DNA of 64,000 nt from Sphingobacterium sp. xlx-96 (GCF_011007365.1 NZ_WFKM01000007.1:124001-188000), one strand, 5' to 3'; shown: positions 44,101 to 53,960, numbered from the stretch's first letter. The notes: generated by a model not told the origin, from the letters alone. Program-made: numbers and translations.

Positions 44101-45384
44101 TTGGAAAATAAAAAGGCTTTACATCCAATGTATTGGATACCTACTACTTGGTTTGCTATGGGGCTGCCCTTTGTTGCAGTGTCTGGTGCTAGTTCTATTA
44201 TGTATAAAAATATGGGCGTATCTGATACACAGATTGCATTTTGGACTTCGCTTATTATGATACCCTGGACATTAAAACCACTTTGGGGGCCGTTTTTGGA
44301 ACTATATAAGACGAAAAAATTCTTCGTTTATATTACACAGATATTTACTGGTATATTGTTCGGTTTGGTGGGGTTGACGTTGCAATTGGATCATTTTTTT
44401 AGTTTTTCGATTGCGATATTGACGATTATAGCTTTGAGTGGGGCTACCCATGATACGGCCGCAGATGGTGTTTATCTCAACGAGTTGTCTGCTAAGGAGC
44501 AAGCTAAGTATGTTGGTTGGCAGGGTGCATTTTATAACGTGGCTAAAGTTTTCTCGGGTGGTGCACTGGTTTATTTGGCTGGACAGTTGGAGCGTGAAGT
44601 CGGTATTCATAATGCATGGATGATCGTTATGTTTGCTTATGGAGGAATAATGTTGCTATTGGGATTCTATAATATGCGTATGTTGCCGTCCACCGAATCG
44701 GCTGTGAAATCGTCTACTTTTAAAGAAGGTATGACCACATTGAAAGATGTCATTATAACTTTTTTTCAGAAGAAGCACATCTGGTTTAGTTTAGCATTCA
44801 TTGTTTTCTATCGCTTCGCTGAAGGGCAGGCCATTAAAATAATCCCTCTTTTCTTCAAGTCTTCGCGTGCGGATGGGGGATTGGAACTGAGTACATCGCA
44901 GATTGGTCTATTGTATGGTGTTTTTGGAGCGGTCGCCTTTGTTTTGGGATCTATTGTCGCAGGTAATTTTATTGCGAAGAGTGGGTTGAATAGAAAATCG
45001 CTTTTGATTCTCTGTACTGCATTTAATATTCCTTTTGCTGCTTATGCGTTTTTGGCTGTAGCTCAGCCAGAAAACCTCTATATTATAGGGAGCGCTGTTG
45101 TTGTAGAATATTTTGGGTATGGATTTGGTTTTGTTGGACTGATCTTGTTCATTATGCAGAATATTGCGCCAGGAAAATATAAAATGGCACATTATGCTTT
45201 TGGGAGCGGCCTGGTGAACCTGGGATTTATGATTCCATCGATGATCAGTGGCTGGTTGAGTGATATGATGGGGTATAGGGAGTTCTTTATTTGGGTAATG
45301 ATTGCGACGATACCGGCTTTTATAGTGACTTGGCTGGTACCGTTGAAGAAGCCTGAGGAATTGGAAGAAGTGAAAGAGAGTTAA
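44101..45384 (+). CDS. AmpG-like MFS permease
   Basis: A 427-residue inner membrane transporter with about 12 hydrophobic spans. The start of the fold resembles AmpG/sugar permeases (PTTWFAMGLPFVAVSGASSIMYKNMGVSDTQIAF, then SGATHDTAADGVYLNELSAKEQAKYVGWQG). AmpG proteins import GlcNAc-anhydro-muropeptides; Bacteroidota homologues are also used for other disaccharides. The TTG at 44101 extends the frame 9 codons before the first ATG (44128), and either could be the start. It is divergent from the ROK regulator and first in the run of plus-strand genes of the glycan locus, but a terminator follows it. Confidence 0.85.
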   Translation: MENKKALHPMYWIPTTWFAMGLPFVAVSGASSIMYKNMGVSDTQIAFWTSLIMIPWTLKPLWGPFLELYKTKKFFVYITQIFTGILFGLVGLTLQLDHFFSFSIAILTIIALSGATHDTAADGVYLNELSAKEQAKYVGWQGAFYNVAKVFSGGALVYLAGQLEREVGIHNAWMIVMFAYGGIMLLLGFYNMRMLPSTESAVKSSTFKEGMTTLKDVIITFFQKKHIWFSLAFIVFYRFAEGQAIKIIPLFFKSSRADGGLELSTSQIGLLYGVFGAVAFVLGSIVAGNFIAKSGLNRKSLLILCTAFNIPFAAYAFLAVAQPENLYIIGSAVVVEYFGYGFGFVGLILFIMQNIAPGKYKMAHYAFGSGLVNLGFMIPSMISGWLSDMMGYREFFIWVMIATIPAFIVTWLVPLKKPEELEEVKES

Positions 45385-45405
45385 ATAGTTTTTTGTGTCA
45401 GGAAG

Positions 45406-45440
45406 ATCTCATTGTTATAAAAAGCAATGAGATTTTTTTT
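45406..45440 (+). terminator. Intrinsic terminator after the MFS gene
   Basis: An ATCTCATTG / CAATGAGAT stem with a 10-base loop and a T run. Confidence 0.85.
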
Positions 45441-45526
45441 GTTTATATAGTATTTTATTTGCTTAAATACTGTTTTGTTTATGTTTATTATTTGAGTTAC
45501 AAACTTATATATTAAAAAAAATTATA

Positions 45527-45564
45527 AATAAGTTGATTGTTTGATATTTTATTTCTTATTTTAG
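45527..45564 (+). promoter_or_regulatory. Shared promoter element upstream of susC (45720)
   Basis: AATAAGTTGATTGTT followed after a TTG-N21 spacing by TATTTTAG. A closely similar stretch with the same spacing lies before the phosphodiester glycosidase gene (55419-55455), and a related one before the MFS gene (44021-44057). Confidence 0.5.
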
Positions 45565-45719
45565 CTAAAGAATTATAGAACTAAATAGTATGATGTAAGA
45601 ACGGTTAACCGAAAACTTGAATTTTTGAACCCTCTTATAAACTTTGGCAAACTCCTATCAATTGAAATGGGGATGATGCTAACGTTTTCCAGTGCTAACT
45701 CTTATATAAACTTAAAATA

Positions 45720-48700
45720 ATGGATGTAAATTTACTGTCTAAGACAACACAAATGTGGGGTAGATATGTACTGTTCCTAGTACTGATATTCTCTACCCAT
45801 TTAGCGTTTTCTCAAACAAGAATCAGTGGAAAGGTGGTGGATGAAAAAGGTAAGCCCATTCCAGGGGTGTCAATTACCTTTGGAAAGGGGGGCGTGAAAT
45901 CTATCTCTGATGCGGAAGGCGGATTTTCTGTTACTTCTGATGTAATGCCTACTGAGCTAAGCGTTTCTTCTTTAGGTTATATCACGCACAAAACGTTGGT
46001 TGAACGAGCGCAAAGTAATATCATGATTACTTTAGAGTCTGAGGATAAGTACTTGGATGAAGTGGTTGTGGTAGCTTATGGGACGCAAAAACGTAAGGAT
46101 CTAGTTGGTTCCGTTGCACAGATTAAAGGCGACGAATTGCGGAAGACTTCGACCATGAACTTGAATAACACCTTGGCTGGAAGGGTGCCCGGAGTGGTTG
46201 CATTGCAACAATCAGGACGTCCTGGAGCTGATGGTGCTGGTTTGAGAATTAGGGGATACCAAAGTTCAGGAGGTTCTTCTCCTGTGGTAATTGTGGATGG
46301 TATTCAACGTGAGTCGTTTGGGTATCTTGATGCGGACGAAATCGAAAGTATTTCTTTTCTTAAAGACGCTGTTTCAGCAGCTGCTTATGGTATTCAAGGA
46401 CAAGCTGGTGTTATCATCGTGAAAACTCGTCAAGGCGTTAAGGGAAAGGCACAGGTAACTTATAATGGCTCGTATGAGGTTGGGCAGAATACGCGGTTTC
46501 CAAAGTTCTTGAATGGACCGGATTATATGGAGTGGTATAATACAGCCACAGAGGTGGATAATGATTATCTGAGCAATACTGGGGGAACACCTGTTCCCTT
46601 GTTGTATTCTAGAGAACTAATAGATGCTGTCAGAGATGGAAGTAATACAAATCCTCTTTTTGGCAACACAGATTGGTTGGGTATGTTGGTCGGAAGAAAT
46701 AGTCGATCCCAACATCATTCTGTAACTGCTTCAGGAGGCGGGGAGAATACAAGATATTTTACGTCTTTATCACATTTTGATCAAGATGGTGTAATAAAAA
46801 AGACAGATTTTAAGCGTTATAATGTACGCTCCAATCTGGATTTTGAGGCGAATGAGTATCTTTCATTTGGGTTAAATCTTGGACTGAGACAGCAAATTAC
46901 CAAATTGCCAGGATATGCTCCTGACAATATAGCGTATATGAATCCTTTTTATCAGGCGGTGCGGATGTTGCCAAATCTCCCTACCCATGCGCCAAACGGA
47001 TTGCCTGTTAGTTATAATTCAAATGCTGGTTGGGTAAATCCTGTTTCCGCAGTTGAGGAGTCTGGTTACCAGAATTATTGGGCTAATATTTTTCAAGGTA
47101 CTTCGCATGTATTATTTAAAGTTCCAGGGGTGAAAGGACTAGAAGCTAAGGTGGTCGTGGCCTATGATTACAATAATCAGGAAGCTAAGTCATTTACTGG
47201 GCCTTATTCTACCATGGGGAGAGCTCGTGAACAGGTAACGGGGGATTTTACTTTAATTGAGACAGCTCCGGGAATGAATAAGACAACATTGAGACAATCG
47301 TTTAGTAAAACGACAAGGTTGGCTTTTAATCCAAGTTTGTCCTATAATACGACTATAAATGATGACCACAGTGTAGGGGCGTTGTTACTTTATGAATGGT
47401 CTCAGAAGAAAGGTAATGTTTTTTCGGCGGGAGCGTCAAATTTTCCCATTGATTTGATTCATGAAATTAATTTCGGTAGCACGGATGTAAATGACATTAT
47501 CAATCCAACAGGAAGTGCAAGCGTCGATGATTCTAGAGCAGGGTATGTGGCTCGGGTAAATTATGCCTATAAGGGCAAGTATTTGTTTGAAGGAACATCA
47601 CGATGGGATGCATCCATTAATTTTGCGGAAAAGGACAGATGGCGGGCATTTCCAGGAGCTGGTGTGGCCTGGGTAGTTAGTGAGGAATCATTTTTTAAGG
47701 ATAAGTTTACTTTTATTGACTTTTTTAAATTAAAATCCTCATATGGAAAATTAGGTAATGATAGGGAGCGATATGGAAGCTATGCCTATAAATACACCTT
47801 TTCTAATGTCAGAGCAGTAAACGTGATTGGTGGCGAGGTTGTTTCAGCAGTATATACCAATGGGTTTCCCAATCCAGATTTACAGTGGGAAGTTACGGAA
47901 AAGACAAATGTTGGGTTGGAATCTACCTTCTTGAATGGGAAGTTTGGATTTAATTTTGAATGGTTTTACGAGTATACAAGTGGAATTTTAGGATCGATAG
48001 GAAACCTATATCCTCCTACTATAGGGGGATATCACCCTTCCCTATACAATATCGGAGAGTTTGATAATCGCGGTTTTGATGCACAGCTACGCTATAACCA
48101 AAAATTTGGCGGTCTTGATGTTCGCTTGGTAGGTAATGTCACTTTTGCTAAAAATAGGTACTTGAAGTTGAACCAAGCTGCGAATACGCCGGAGTGGCAA
48201 AATTTGATTGGGAAACCAAGGGGAACCAAAATAGGTTTTGTAACTGATGGTTTTATTGACACATGGGAGGAAGCCGCTAATACTTCTTCGCCATCTGGGG
48301 GGATCGTTGCACCTGGTTTTTTCCGGTACAAAGATTTGAATGGTGATGGTAGAATAACCAGAACAGATGATATGACTTATATCGGACGTTCTAATATGCC
48401 TGAACTGTTATACGGTTTGAATATTGATTTGGCGTACAAAGGATTTGATTTCTCAGCATTATTGCAAGGAGCTGGGCGTTCAAGTGTCAGCTTAGCAGGT
48501 ACATACGAAGGCTCGTCAGGTACATCAGGGATTGACGATAATACACCTTTTACCCGTACATTCTATGGCTACGGTAATTCCCCTTATTTTTTAGTTGAAA
48601 ACGCTTGGCGTCCAGATAATACCGATGCTGAATTCCCGAGAATGACAGCCTATAAAGCACAACTGTCTTCACATAATGCCCATATCAATTCGGGCTGGAT

Positions 48701-48926
48701 TCGGAAAGGGGATTATCTGCGAGTGAAATCATTACAGTTGGGCTATACTTTACCTCAGGATTGGACCAAGCAAGCTAAGATTCAAAAAGTACGTTTAGTC
48801 GCTACAGGTTCCAATCTGTTTACGTTCGACTACTTAAAGTATTTGGATCCGGAGATGCCCAACGTAAATAATGGATTTTACCCGCAACAGCGTGTTTTTT
48901 CTTTTGGTGTAAATGTGACCTTTTAA
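45720..48926 (+). CDS. SusC/RagA-family TonB-linked outer membrane protein
   Basis: A complete 1068-residue SusC. It has a signal peptide (cleavage near AFSQ, about residue 32), a carboxypeptidase-D-like domain (RISGKVVDEKGKPIPGVSI), TonB box and plug (DEVVVVAYGTQKRKDLVG, PVVIVDGIQRE, GVIIVKTRQG), and a barrel ending in VFSFGVNVTF. It transports the glycan captured by the SusD encoded 13 bases downstream. It follows the ROK and MFS genes and opens the main plus-strand operon of the locus. Confidence 0.96.
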   Translation: MDVNLLSKTTQMWGRYVLFLVLIFSTHLAFSQTRISGKVVDEKGKPIPGVSITFGKGGVKSISDAEGGFSVTSDVMPTELSVSSLGYITHKTLVERAQSNIMITLESEDKYLDEVVVVAYGTQKRKDLVGSVAQIKGDELRKTSTMNLNNTLAGRVPGVVALQQSGRPGADGAGLRIRGYQSSGGSSPVVIVDGIQRESFGYLDADEIESISFLKDAVSAAAYGIQGQAGVIIVKTRQGVKGKAQVTYNGSYEVGQNTRFPKFLNGPDYMEWYNTATEVDNDYLSNTGGTPVPLLYSRELIDAVRDGSNTNPLFGNTDWLGMLVGRNSRSQHHSVTASGGGENTRYFTSLSHFDQDGVIKKTDFKRYNVRSNLDFEANEYLSFGLNLGLRQQITKLPGYAPDNIAYMNPFYQAVRMLPNLPTHAPNGLPVSYNSNAGWVNPVSAVEESGYQNYWANIFQGTSHVLFKVPGVKGLEAKVVVAYDYNNQEAKSFTGPYSTMGRAREQVTGDFTLIETAPGMNKTTLRQSFSKTTRLAFNPSLSYNTTINDDHSVGALLLYEWSQKKGNVFSAGASNFPIDLIHEINFGSTDVNDIINPTGSASVDDSRAGYVARVNYAYKGKYLFEGTSRWDASINFAEKDRWRAFPGAGVAWVVSEESFFKDKFTFIDFFKLKSSYGKLGNDRERYGSYAYKYTFSNVRAVNVIGGEVVSAVYTNGFPNPDLQWEVTEKTNVGLESTFLNGKFGFNFEWFYEYTSGILGSIGNLYPPTIGGYHPSLYNIGEFDNRGFDAQLRYNQKFGGLDVRLVGNVTFAKNRYLKLNQAANTPEWQNLIGKPRGTKIGFVTDGFIDTWEEAANTSSPSGGIVAPGFFRYKDLNGDGRITRTDDMTYIGRSNMPELLYGLNIDLAYKGFDFSALLQGAGRSSVSLAGTYEGSSGTSGIDDNTPFTRTFYGYGNSPYFLVENAWRPDNTDAEFPRMTAYKAQLSSHNAHINSGWIRKGDYLRVKSLQLGYTLPQDWTKQAKIQKVRLVATGSNLFTFDYLKYLDPEMPNVNNGFYPQQRVFSFGVNVTF

Positions 48927-48939
48927 AAGACTATTTAGC

Positions 48940-50670
48940 ATGAAAAATATATTTAATAAGAGAATAGTAAATCGTTTTGGACTAGGTGCTGCTTTTATAA
49001 GCTTACTTACAGTTCAAAGCTGTAAAATAGATGTCGAACTTCCAGATCTCTTTACGGAAGATGCGATATTATCTGAAGCAAAAACTACAGAAATGTATCT
49101 TAATGGGATGTACAATGAGATTAAGTCATTTCAATTTGGCGTATTCCCTAACTTGGGCTATGATAATGCGACTGATGGACTGACGGATATCATGAAGTAT
49201 ACCTCTACAACCGCCGGTAATGGTACAGTCAATGTTTTAGCTTATAACGCCCAAAACTTTTCACCTGCGAGTGTTGGGCTTAATTATTGGGAGAAAGGCT
49301 ACGAACGTATCAGAAGGTTAAATGAGCTAATTCATCTTGTTAAGACAAAATCGGTGTTAGATGATGCCAAAAAGCTCCAGTTCGAGGCGGAGGCCCGGTT
49401 TTTAAGAGGATATGTTTATTTCTGGTTGGCTAAGATCCATGGTAGTATCGTGCTATTAGATGATATTAGTCAGTATACGGAGAGTAAAGATCATCCACGG
49501 TCTAGCGAGGAGGCTGTTTATCGGTTTATCTCAAATGACTTTGAGTTTGCTGCAAAGAATTTGGATAAGACTAATTTGTCTGGACGTGCTACGAAAGGGG
49601 CTGCTTATCTGATGATGGCAAGAACGAATCTGTATGCGGCATCGATTGCTAAATTCGATAAAAAACAGTTTAATCCAGATGAGTTGACTGGGATACCAGA
49701 AGCAAAAGCTAGCGAATTTTATGAAATAGCAGCGACTGCGGCAAATGAGATCTTGAAACTAGGCGATGAAGGGATTTATGCTCTTGAAGATGATTTTAAG
49801 GCGATATTTAATAAGAAGAATTATAAGGAGCTGACAAAAGAGGCTGTATTTCGCATTGATTTTGCCGCTCCTCAGGTAACCCATCAATATGATTTAGGCT
49901 TTGCGCCTCCAGGTGATTTACCAGGACAAACCTTGGTATATGGTGTGCCTACAGCAGAGTTGGTCAATGAGTTTGAAATGGCAGACGGTTCTAAGTTTTC
50001 TTGGGCAAACACCGTGCATGCAGCAAATCCTTATACCAATCGTGAACCACGCTTTTATGCCACTATTCTCTATAACGGCTCCGTCTGGAAAGGTCGTACG
50101 TTAACAACTGTTTCTACTAATTCGGTCGAAGGATTTACACCTTATGGGGCGGCAGGTGATCCCAAGAGAACAGTTACCGGTTATTATAGCAAGAAATTTT
50201 TGGATGAGACAAATAGGGACTTTTTGGTGAATAAAAGCACACAGAGTTGGATTGAATTGCGTTACGCTGAAGCTTTCTTGATTTATGCGGAAGCGAAAGG
50301 TATGTTGAATCAGGTGGGGGATGGTCTTGTTAAATTAAATGTGTTAAGGAACAAAAGAGGGCTTCCGAGCAGGAATGCCGCCAGTTCGCAGGTGTTGTTG
50401 GATTTGGTTGAGCATGAGCGGGTTGTGGAGCTGGCTTTCGAAGGACATCGTTTTTGGGATTTGAGAAGGTGGAGAAAAGCTCACTTAGCATTGAATAATG
50501 TGAAGTTTACCGGTCATAAGCCTGAGGCAATCACCGGAGGAGGTTATAGGTATACTGTTGAATCTGCCGATAATGCCTTGAGAACGTTTACAGGTTCACT
50601 TTATTATTTGCCTATACCCGAGGCAGAAGTTCAGCGGAATGATGAATTGACACAGATTAAAGGTTGGTAA
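48940..50670 (+). CDS. SusD/RagB-family outer membrane lipoprotein
   Basis: A 576-residue SusD with lipobox TVQSC (Cys28). It has the SusD_N region with EARFLRGYVYFWLAKIHGS (near residue 150), ATKGAAYLMMARTNLYAAS, and the C-terminal VEHERVVELAFEGHRFWDLRRWRKA and LYYLPIPEAEVQRN ending. It lies between susC (13 bases) and the DUF5018 gene (12 bases). It binds the substrate at the cell surface together with SusC. Confidence 0.96.
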   Translation: MKNIFNKRIVNRFGLGAAFISLLTVQSCKIDVELPDLFTEDAILSEAKTTEMYLNGMYNEIKSFQFGVFPNLGYDNATDGLTDIMKYTSTTAGNGTVNVLAYNAQNFSPASVGLNYWEKGYERIRRLNELIHLVKTKSVLDDAKKLQFEAEARFLRGYVYFWLAKIHGSIVLLDDISQYTESKDHPRSSEEAVYRFISNDFEFAAKNLDKTNLSGRATKGAAYLMMARTNLYAASIAKFDKKQFNPDELTGIPEAKASEFYEIAATAANEILKLGDEGIYALEDDFKAIFNKKNYKELTKEAVFRIDFAAPQVTHQYDLGFAPPGDLPGQTLVYGVPTAELVNEFEMADGSKFSWANTVHAANPYTNREPRFYATILYNGSVWKGRTLTTVSTNSVEGFTPYGAAGDPKRTVTGYYSKKFLDETNRDFLVNKSTQSWIELRYAEAFLIYAEAKGMLNQVGDGLVKLNVLRNKRGLPSRNAASSQVLLDLVEHERVVELAFEGHRFWDLRRWRKAHLALNNVKFTGHKPEAITGGGYRYTVESADNALRTFTGSLYYLPIPEAEVQRNDELTQIKGW

Positions 50671-50682
50671 ATTACACGAGTT

Positions 50683-52365
50683 ATGAAAAGGCAATTATTT
50701 AGATTAAATATATTTTTCTTCCTGATGATAGGACTATGGGCTTGTAAGCAAGAAGATCCATTGATAAGAAACTCAAAGAATAATGTAGCTGATTTTTATG
50801 CTACGCTTGATGGCATGGGCAGGAATCGTTTGTTTTCCTCTACAATCAGTAATGATACCATTTATTTAAATATAAACTATTACTACCCGGAAGATAGTGA
50901 CAATGAGGTCTCCTTATCAAAGATTTTGTTGCGGGCATCAGTTCCTTCAGATTCAAAAATTTCACCATCTTTAGATGGGTTTTGGGATTTGACTCAGCCG
51001 AGGCAACTTACCGTAACTTCTGGAACTGGGGAAGTTAATAAATATGTCGTAGTCGCAAAAAAAGAAGGCAATACTACGGTAACTAATGCTGTTTTGACTT
51101 TTGAGGATGGCACAGGAACGCAGCAAAATGTGCAAGCTATTATTAATGGTGGTAAAATAAACTTTTCGGTGGTGCCTGGTACTGTTGTCAATAATGCAAC
51201 AATTACCTATACAATAAATCGGCATTCAACTGGATCTATCTCCAATGGTGGGGGGGTAGATCTTACCACGCCAAAACCTTTTATTGTTTCCTCTGCAGGA
51301 AATGCAAAACGAAGTTATACACTTCAAATGGTTGAGGCTAAGCGTCTTCCTAAGGGGATTCGCGAGGGTAGTGCGAGGGTTATGTTTGCAAAGAGGATGA
51401 AAGCAGATCTGGGGATTGACGCCGATAATATGACTGGTGGAATGGCTGTTACGGATAAGTATATTGTTCTGAATACAAGAGGACAAAATAGTGTTTACCT
51501 GGATGCTATGACTGGACAAAAGTTAGGTGCAGTAGATCTGGGAGCTATTAAAGGGAACCTCAAGAACTTTTATTCTACATCAGATGACGCGGGAAATATC
51601 TTTGTATGTAATCTCGTTCCGAATGATGGTAATACGTTTACGGTATGGAAAATGTCATCCATTACAGCTACTCCACAGCCTTATATTCAATGGAACTCAG
51701 GTGCTATTCCTTTGGGAAGAAAATTATCAGTTATTGGAAATGTAAATACAAACGCTATCATTACGGTGCCTCTGAATGCAAATGCATCGAGTGGCTTCGC
51801 AAGATGGAAAGTTGTTAATGGTGTTCTATCTTCCACAGCTCCTGAGATTGTCAATATTGCTGGGTATTCATGGAGCAATAATAATGCGGATGTTATCCAT
51901 ACATCTCCTACTTCTGTCACAAGTGACTATTTTGCGATAGGATATTCGAATAATAAATTAGTGAAGGTAAGTGGAGCTACGAATTCAATCGTAAGTTCAT
52001 TGGATGCCTTAGGGAGTAATTTTATAGCAAATGCAGTTGATTACATTGAGTTTAATAACAGTAGGTACGTGGCTTATAATCACGTTAATACTTTTACTTG
52101 GGGGGCGGCAGATCAGGTTTTTTTAATAGATACTGATGGCGGATTCTCTGGGGATCCGTCGCTGAGCTCAGGAGCAACTCCGGGATTAATCTGGGCTGCA
52201 CCAAAAGGAGAATATGGAGCAAACGGAGCACAAGGTCCTGTAAATGCAAATGGTACAGGAGATGTCATTATGCGCCTGTCGGATAATGGGTACTATCTAT
52301 ATATGTATTTTATGTTTACAAATGGTTATGTAGTTGGCGTTCAGTTTGACTGCGTGGATTTGTAA
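50683..52365 (+). CDS. DUF5018-type surface lipoprotein
   Basis: A 560-residue lipoprotein (LWAC, Cys21). The N-terminal third holds two Ig-like repeats of the DUF5018 kind (KILLRASVPSDSKISPSLDGFWDLTQPRQLTVTS, then VLTFEDGTGTQQNVQA). From about residue 225 the chain looks like a beta-propeller (MAVTDKYIVLNTRGQNSVYLDAMTGQKLGAVDL, and further strands). Proteins of this kind occupy the SusE/F position after susCD and are surface glycan-binding accessories. It is the last gene before a 200-base gap containing a hairpin and a repeat element. Confidence 0.82.
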   Translation: MKRQLFRLNIFFFLMIGLWACKQEDPLIRNSKNNVADFYATLDGMGRNRLFSSTISNDTIYLNINYYYPEDSDNEVSLSKILLRASVPSDSKISPSLDGFWDLTQPRQLTVTSGTGEVNKYVVVAKKEGNTTVTNAVLTFEDGTGTQQNVQAIINGGKINFSVVPGTVVNNATITYTINRHSTGSISNGGGVDLTTPKPFIVSSAGNAKRSYTLQMVEAKRLPKGIREGSARVMFAKRMKADLGIDADNMTGGMAVTDKYIVLNTRGQNSVYLDAMTGQKLGAVDLGAIKGNLKNFYSTSDDAGNIFVCNLVPNDGNTFTVWKMSSITATPQPYIQWNSGAIPLGRKLSVIGNVNTNAIITVPLNANASSGFARWKVVNGVLSSTAPEIVNIAGYSWSNNNADVIHTSPTSVTSDYFAIGYSNNKLVKVSGATNSIVSSLDALGSNFIANAVDYIEFNNSRYVAYNHVNTFTWGAADQVFLIDTDGGFSGDPSLSSGATPGLIWAAPKGEYGANGAQGPVNANGTGDVIMRLSDNGYYLYMYFMFTNGYVVGVQFDCVDL

Positions 52366-52377
52366 GTGTTAAATGTC

Positions 52378-52401
52378 GGGTGCAATAAGAGTATTGCACC
52401 C
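52378..52401 (+). terminator. Weak terminator-like hairpin after the DUF5018 gene
   Basis: A 9-bp GGGTGCAAT / ATTGCACCC stem with a 6-base loop but no T run; read-through to the next genes is likely. Confidence 0.45.
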
Positions 52402-52472
52402 CTCTAAATAAATTAATAGCAGATAAAAGTCAAACCGATTTGTCAACTGACAGATCAAGAAATAATTATTTA

Positions 52473-52539
52473 CATATGAAATATCCATGTAGTACAGACT
52501 GCACAAACACGAATGAATATAGTTTGGATATTCCATATG
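52473..52539 (-). repeat. 67-bp dispersed element with terminal inverted repeats, copy 2
   Basis: CATATGAAATATCC at one end and GGATATTCCATATG at the other. The reverse complement matches 8105-8171 over its full 67 bases without gaps at about 75 percent identity. It lies 26 bases before the start of the next gene. Confidence 0.6.
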
Positions 52540-52565
52540 ACAGATAAAAATCAAATTACATACAT

Positions 52566-53960
52566 ATGAAAGTAAAAACGTTGATTTTCTTGTTATTTGG
52601 ATTGCTCCTGATTGGATGCAAGAAAGGGAGTGATAATGCCCCTCCTAAAAAGGAACCTGAGGTGGAAGAACCAAAGCCTGGAGAGAAAAAAAGGGAAGTA
52701 TTGGTTTGGGTGGACGCAAGATCGAATGTATTTGGTACTTATGGCAAGTTTAGTGATAAAGAACAGATCAAAGGTATATTGGATAAGCTAAAGGATGCAG
52801 GGACAACTGGGTTGGTTATTGATGTGAAACCTAGCTCAGGGTATTTGATGTACGCGAGTCAATATGCGCCTGAGTTTAAGGCATTAGACGGCAAGAATAA
52901 ACCTGCGGACTATGTGGAGTTTGTTCTTTCTGAAGCAAAGAAGAGAGGGTTTAAGGCTTATCTTTCTATTGTTACTTTTGTAGAGGCTGACGGGTTCAGG
53001 AAATTTGGGTACGGTTTTGATAACCCGGGGTTCCGCGAGAAGTATGAGTCGGTAGTTGTAAAAGATGTTAACGGAACTTTAGGAAAGATTACCGAGACGG
53101 GTAAAAATATGTTCGTAAACCCAGCTGCAAAAGAAGTACAGGACCGGGTGCTAAATATTATTAAAGAGATTGTCGGGAAGTTTGAATTAGACGGATTGAT
53201 CTTAGATTACGGCAGGTATACGGATGTTACCGCCGATTTTTCTGAATTAAGTAAAATTCAATTTGTCGATTTTATGAAAAGAAAATATAATCAGGATATA
53301 CGATCCTCCCTCAAATTCCCATCTGATATTGTTACAAGTTGGAAAACGAGTGGTGAACAACTATTGCCGAATGTTCAGGGGAAATATTATAGGCAATGGT
53401 TGGTTTATCGGGCCTCTGTTATTCAGGATTTTGTTAAAAAGGCTAGGGGCGCTGTTAAATCTATAAAGCCAAATGTTGATTTTGGTGTATATGTAGGTGC
53501 TTGGTACACTACTTATTATCAAGTTGGAGTCAATTGGGCTAGTAAAGATTACGATCCATTTCAGGATTTCGAGGTGCGCTTTGATTGGGCATACCCAGGA
53601 TATGGTGAAACGGGCTATGCCGAAGAACTAGATCTCCTGATGACGGGTAACTATTTCACGCAGATCATGTTGAAGGACAATTCTGCAACGGCTAGCTTGA
53701 AGTATCATTGGTGGAGCATTGAAGGTTCTTTGAATGGGATAGAATACATCACTAAAAATAGGAAGCCGTTGTATGGAAGTATTGATGTGGGGAATGTTGC
53801 CTACGCTAATAAATCAGAGATTTCGAAGGCTATAAAGTATATTTTATCGCGGACCTCCGGTGGGGTGATGTTATTTGATGTGGTACATATGTACGCTCCT
53901 GAATATAATAAACTGAAAGTTGAACTTTTTGATGCGGTTAAGGAAGGAGTTAAGAATTGA
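52566..53960 (+). CDS. Glycoside-hydrolase-like (GHL10/TIM-barrel) lipoprotein, first of tandem pair
   Basis: A 464-residue lipoprotein (LLIGC, Cys18) with a short Lys/Glu/Pro linker (about 19-43). The rest reads as a TIM-barrel of the family-10-glycosylhydrolase-like or DUF187 type: VLVWVDARSN, GTTGLVIDVKPSSG, KKRGFKAYLSIVTF, the acidic strand end DGLILDYGRYTD (Asp near 216-222), and GAWYTTYYQVGVNWASKDYDP. It probably cleaves a glycosidic bond of the captured glycan at the surface or in the periplasm. It ends in a TGATG overlap with a paralogue, so the two are translationally coupled. Confidence 0.78.
   Translation: MKVKTLIFLLFGLLLIGCKKGSDNAPPKKEPEVEEPKPGEKKREVLVWVDARSNVFGTYGKFSDKEQIKGILDKLKDAGTTGLVIDVKPSSGYLMYASQYAPEFKALDGKNKPADYVEFVLSEAKKRGFKAYLSIVTFVEADGFRKFGYGFDNPGFREKYESVVVKDVNGTLGKITETGKNMFVNPAAKEVQDRVLNIIKEIVGKFELDGLILDYGRYTDVTADFSELSKIQFVDFMKRKYNQDIRSSLKFPSDIVTSWKTSGEQLLPNVQGKYYRQWLVYRASVIQDFVKKARGAVKSIKPNVDFGVYVGAWYTTYYQVGVNWASKDYDPFQDFEVRFDWAYPGYGETGYAEELDLLMTGNYFTQIMLKDNSATASLKYHWWSIEGSLNGIEYITKNRKPLYGSIDVGNVAYANKSEISKAIKYILSRTSGGVMLFDVVHMYAPEYNKLKVELFDAVKEGVKN

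Larger units (their letters stand above)
45385..45719. other. Terminator and long upstream control region of susC
   Basis: After the terminator (45406-45440) the gap is AT-rich and contains the shared AATAAGTTGATTGTT element (45527-45541), a possible TATTTTAG -7 box (45557-45564), a CGGTTAACCG palindrome (45602-45611) and a second promoter-like TTATAAACTTTGG (about 45635-45647). The 5' leader could be 60-150 bases. Confidence 0.5.

Noticed and set aside
52473..52539. Target-site duplication around the 67-bp element
   Set aside because: Bases directly outside the two ends do not match convincingly, so insertion by transposition is not proven.
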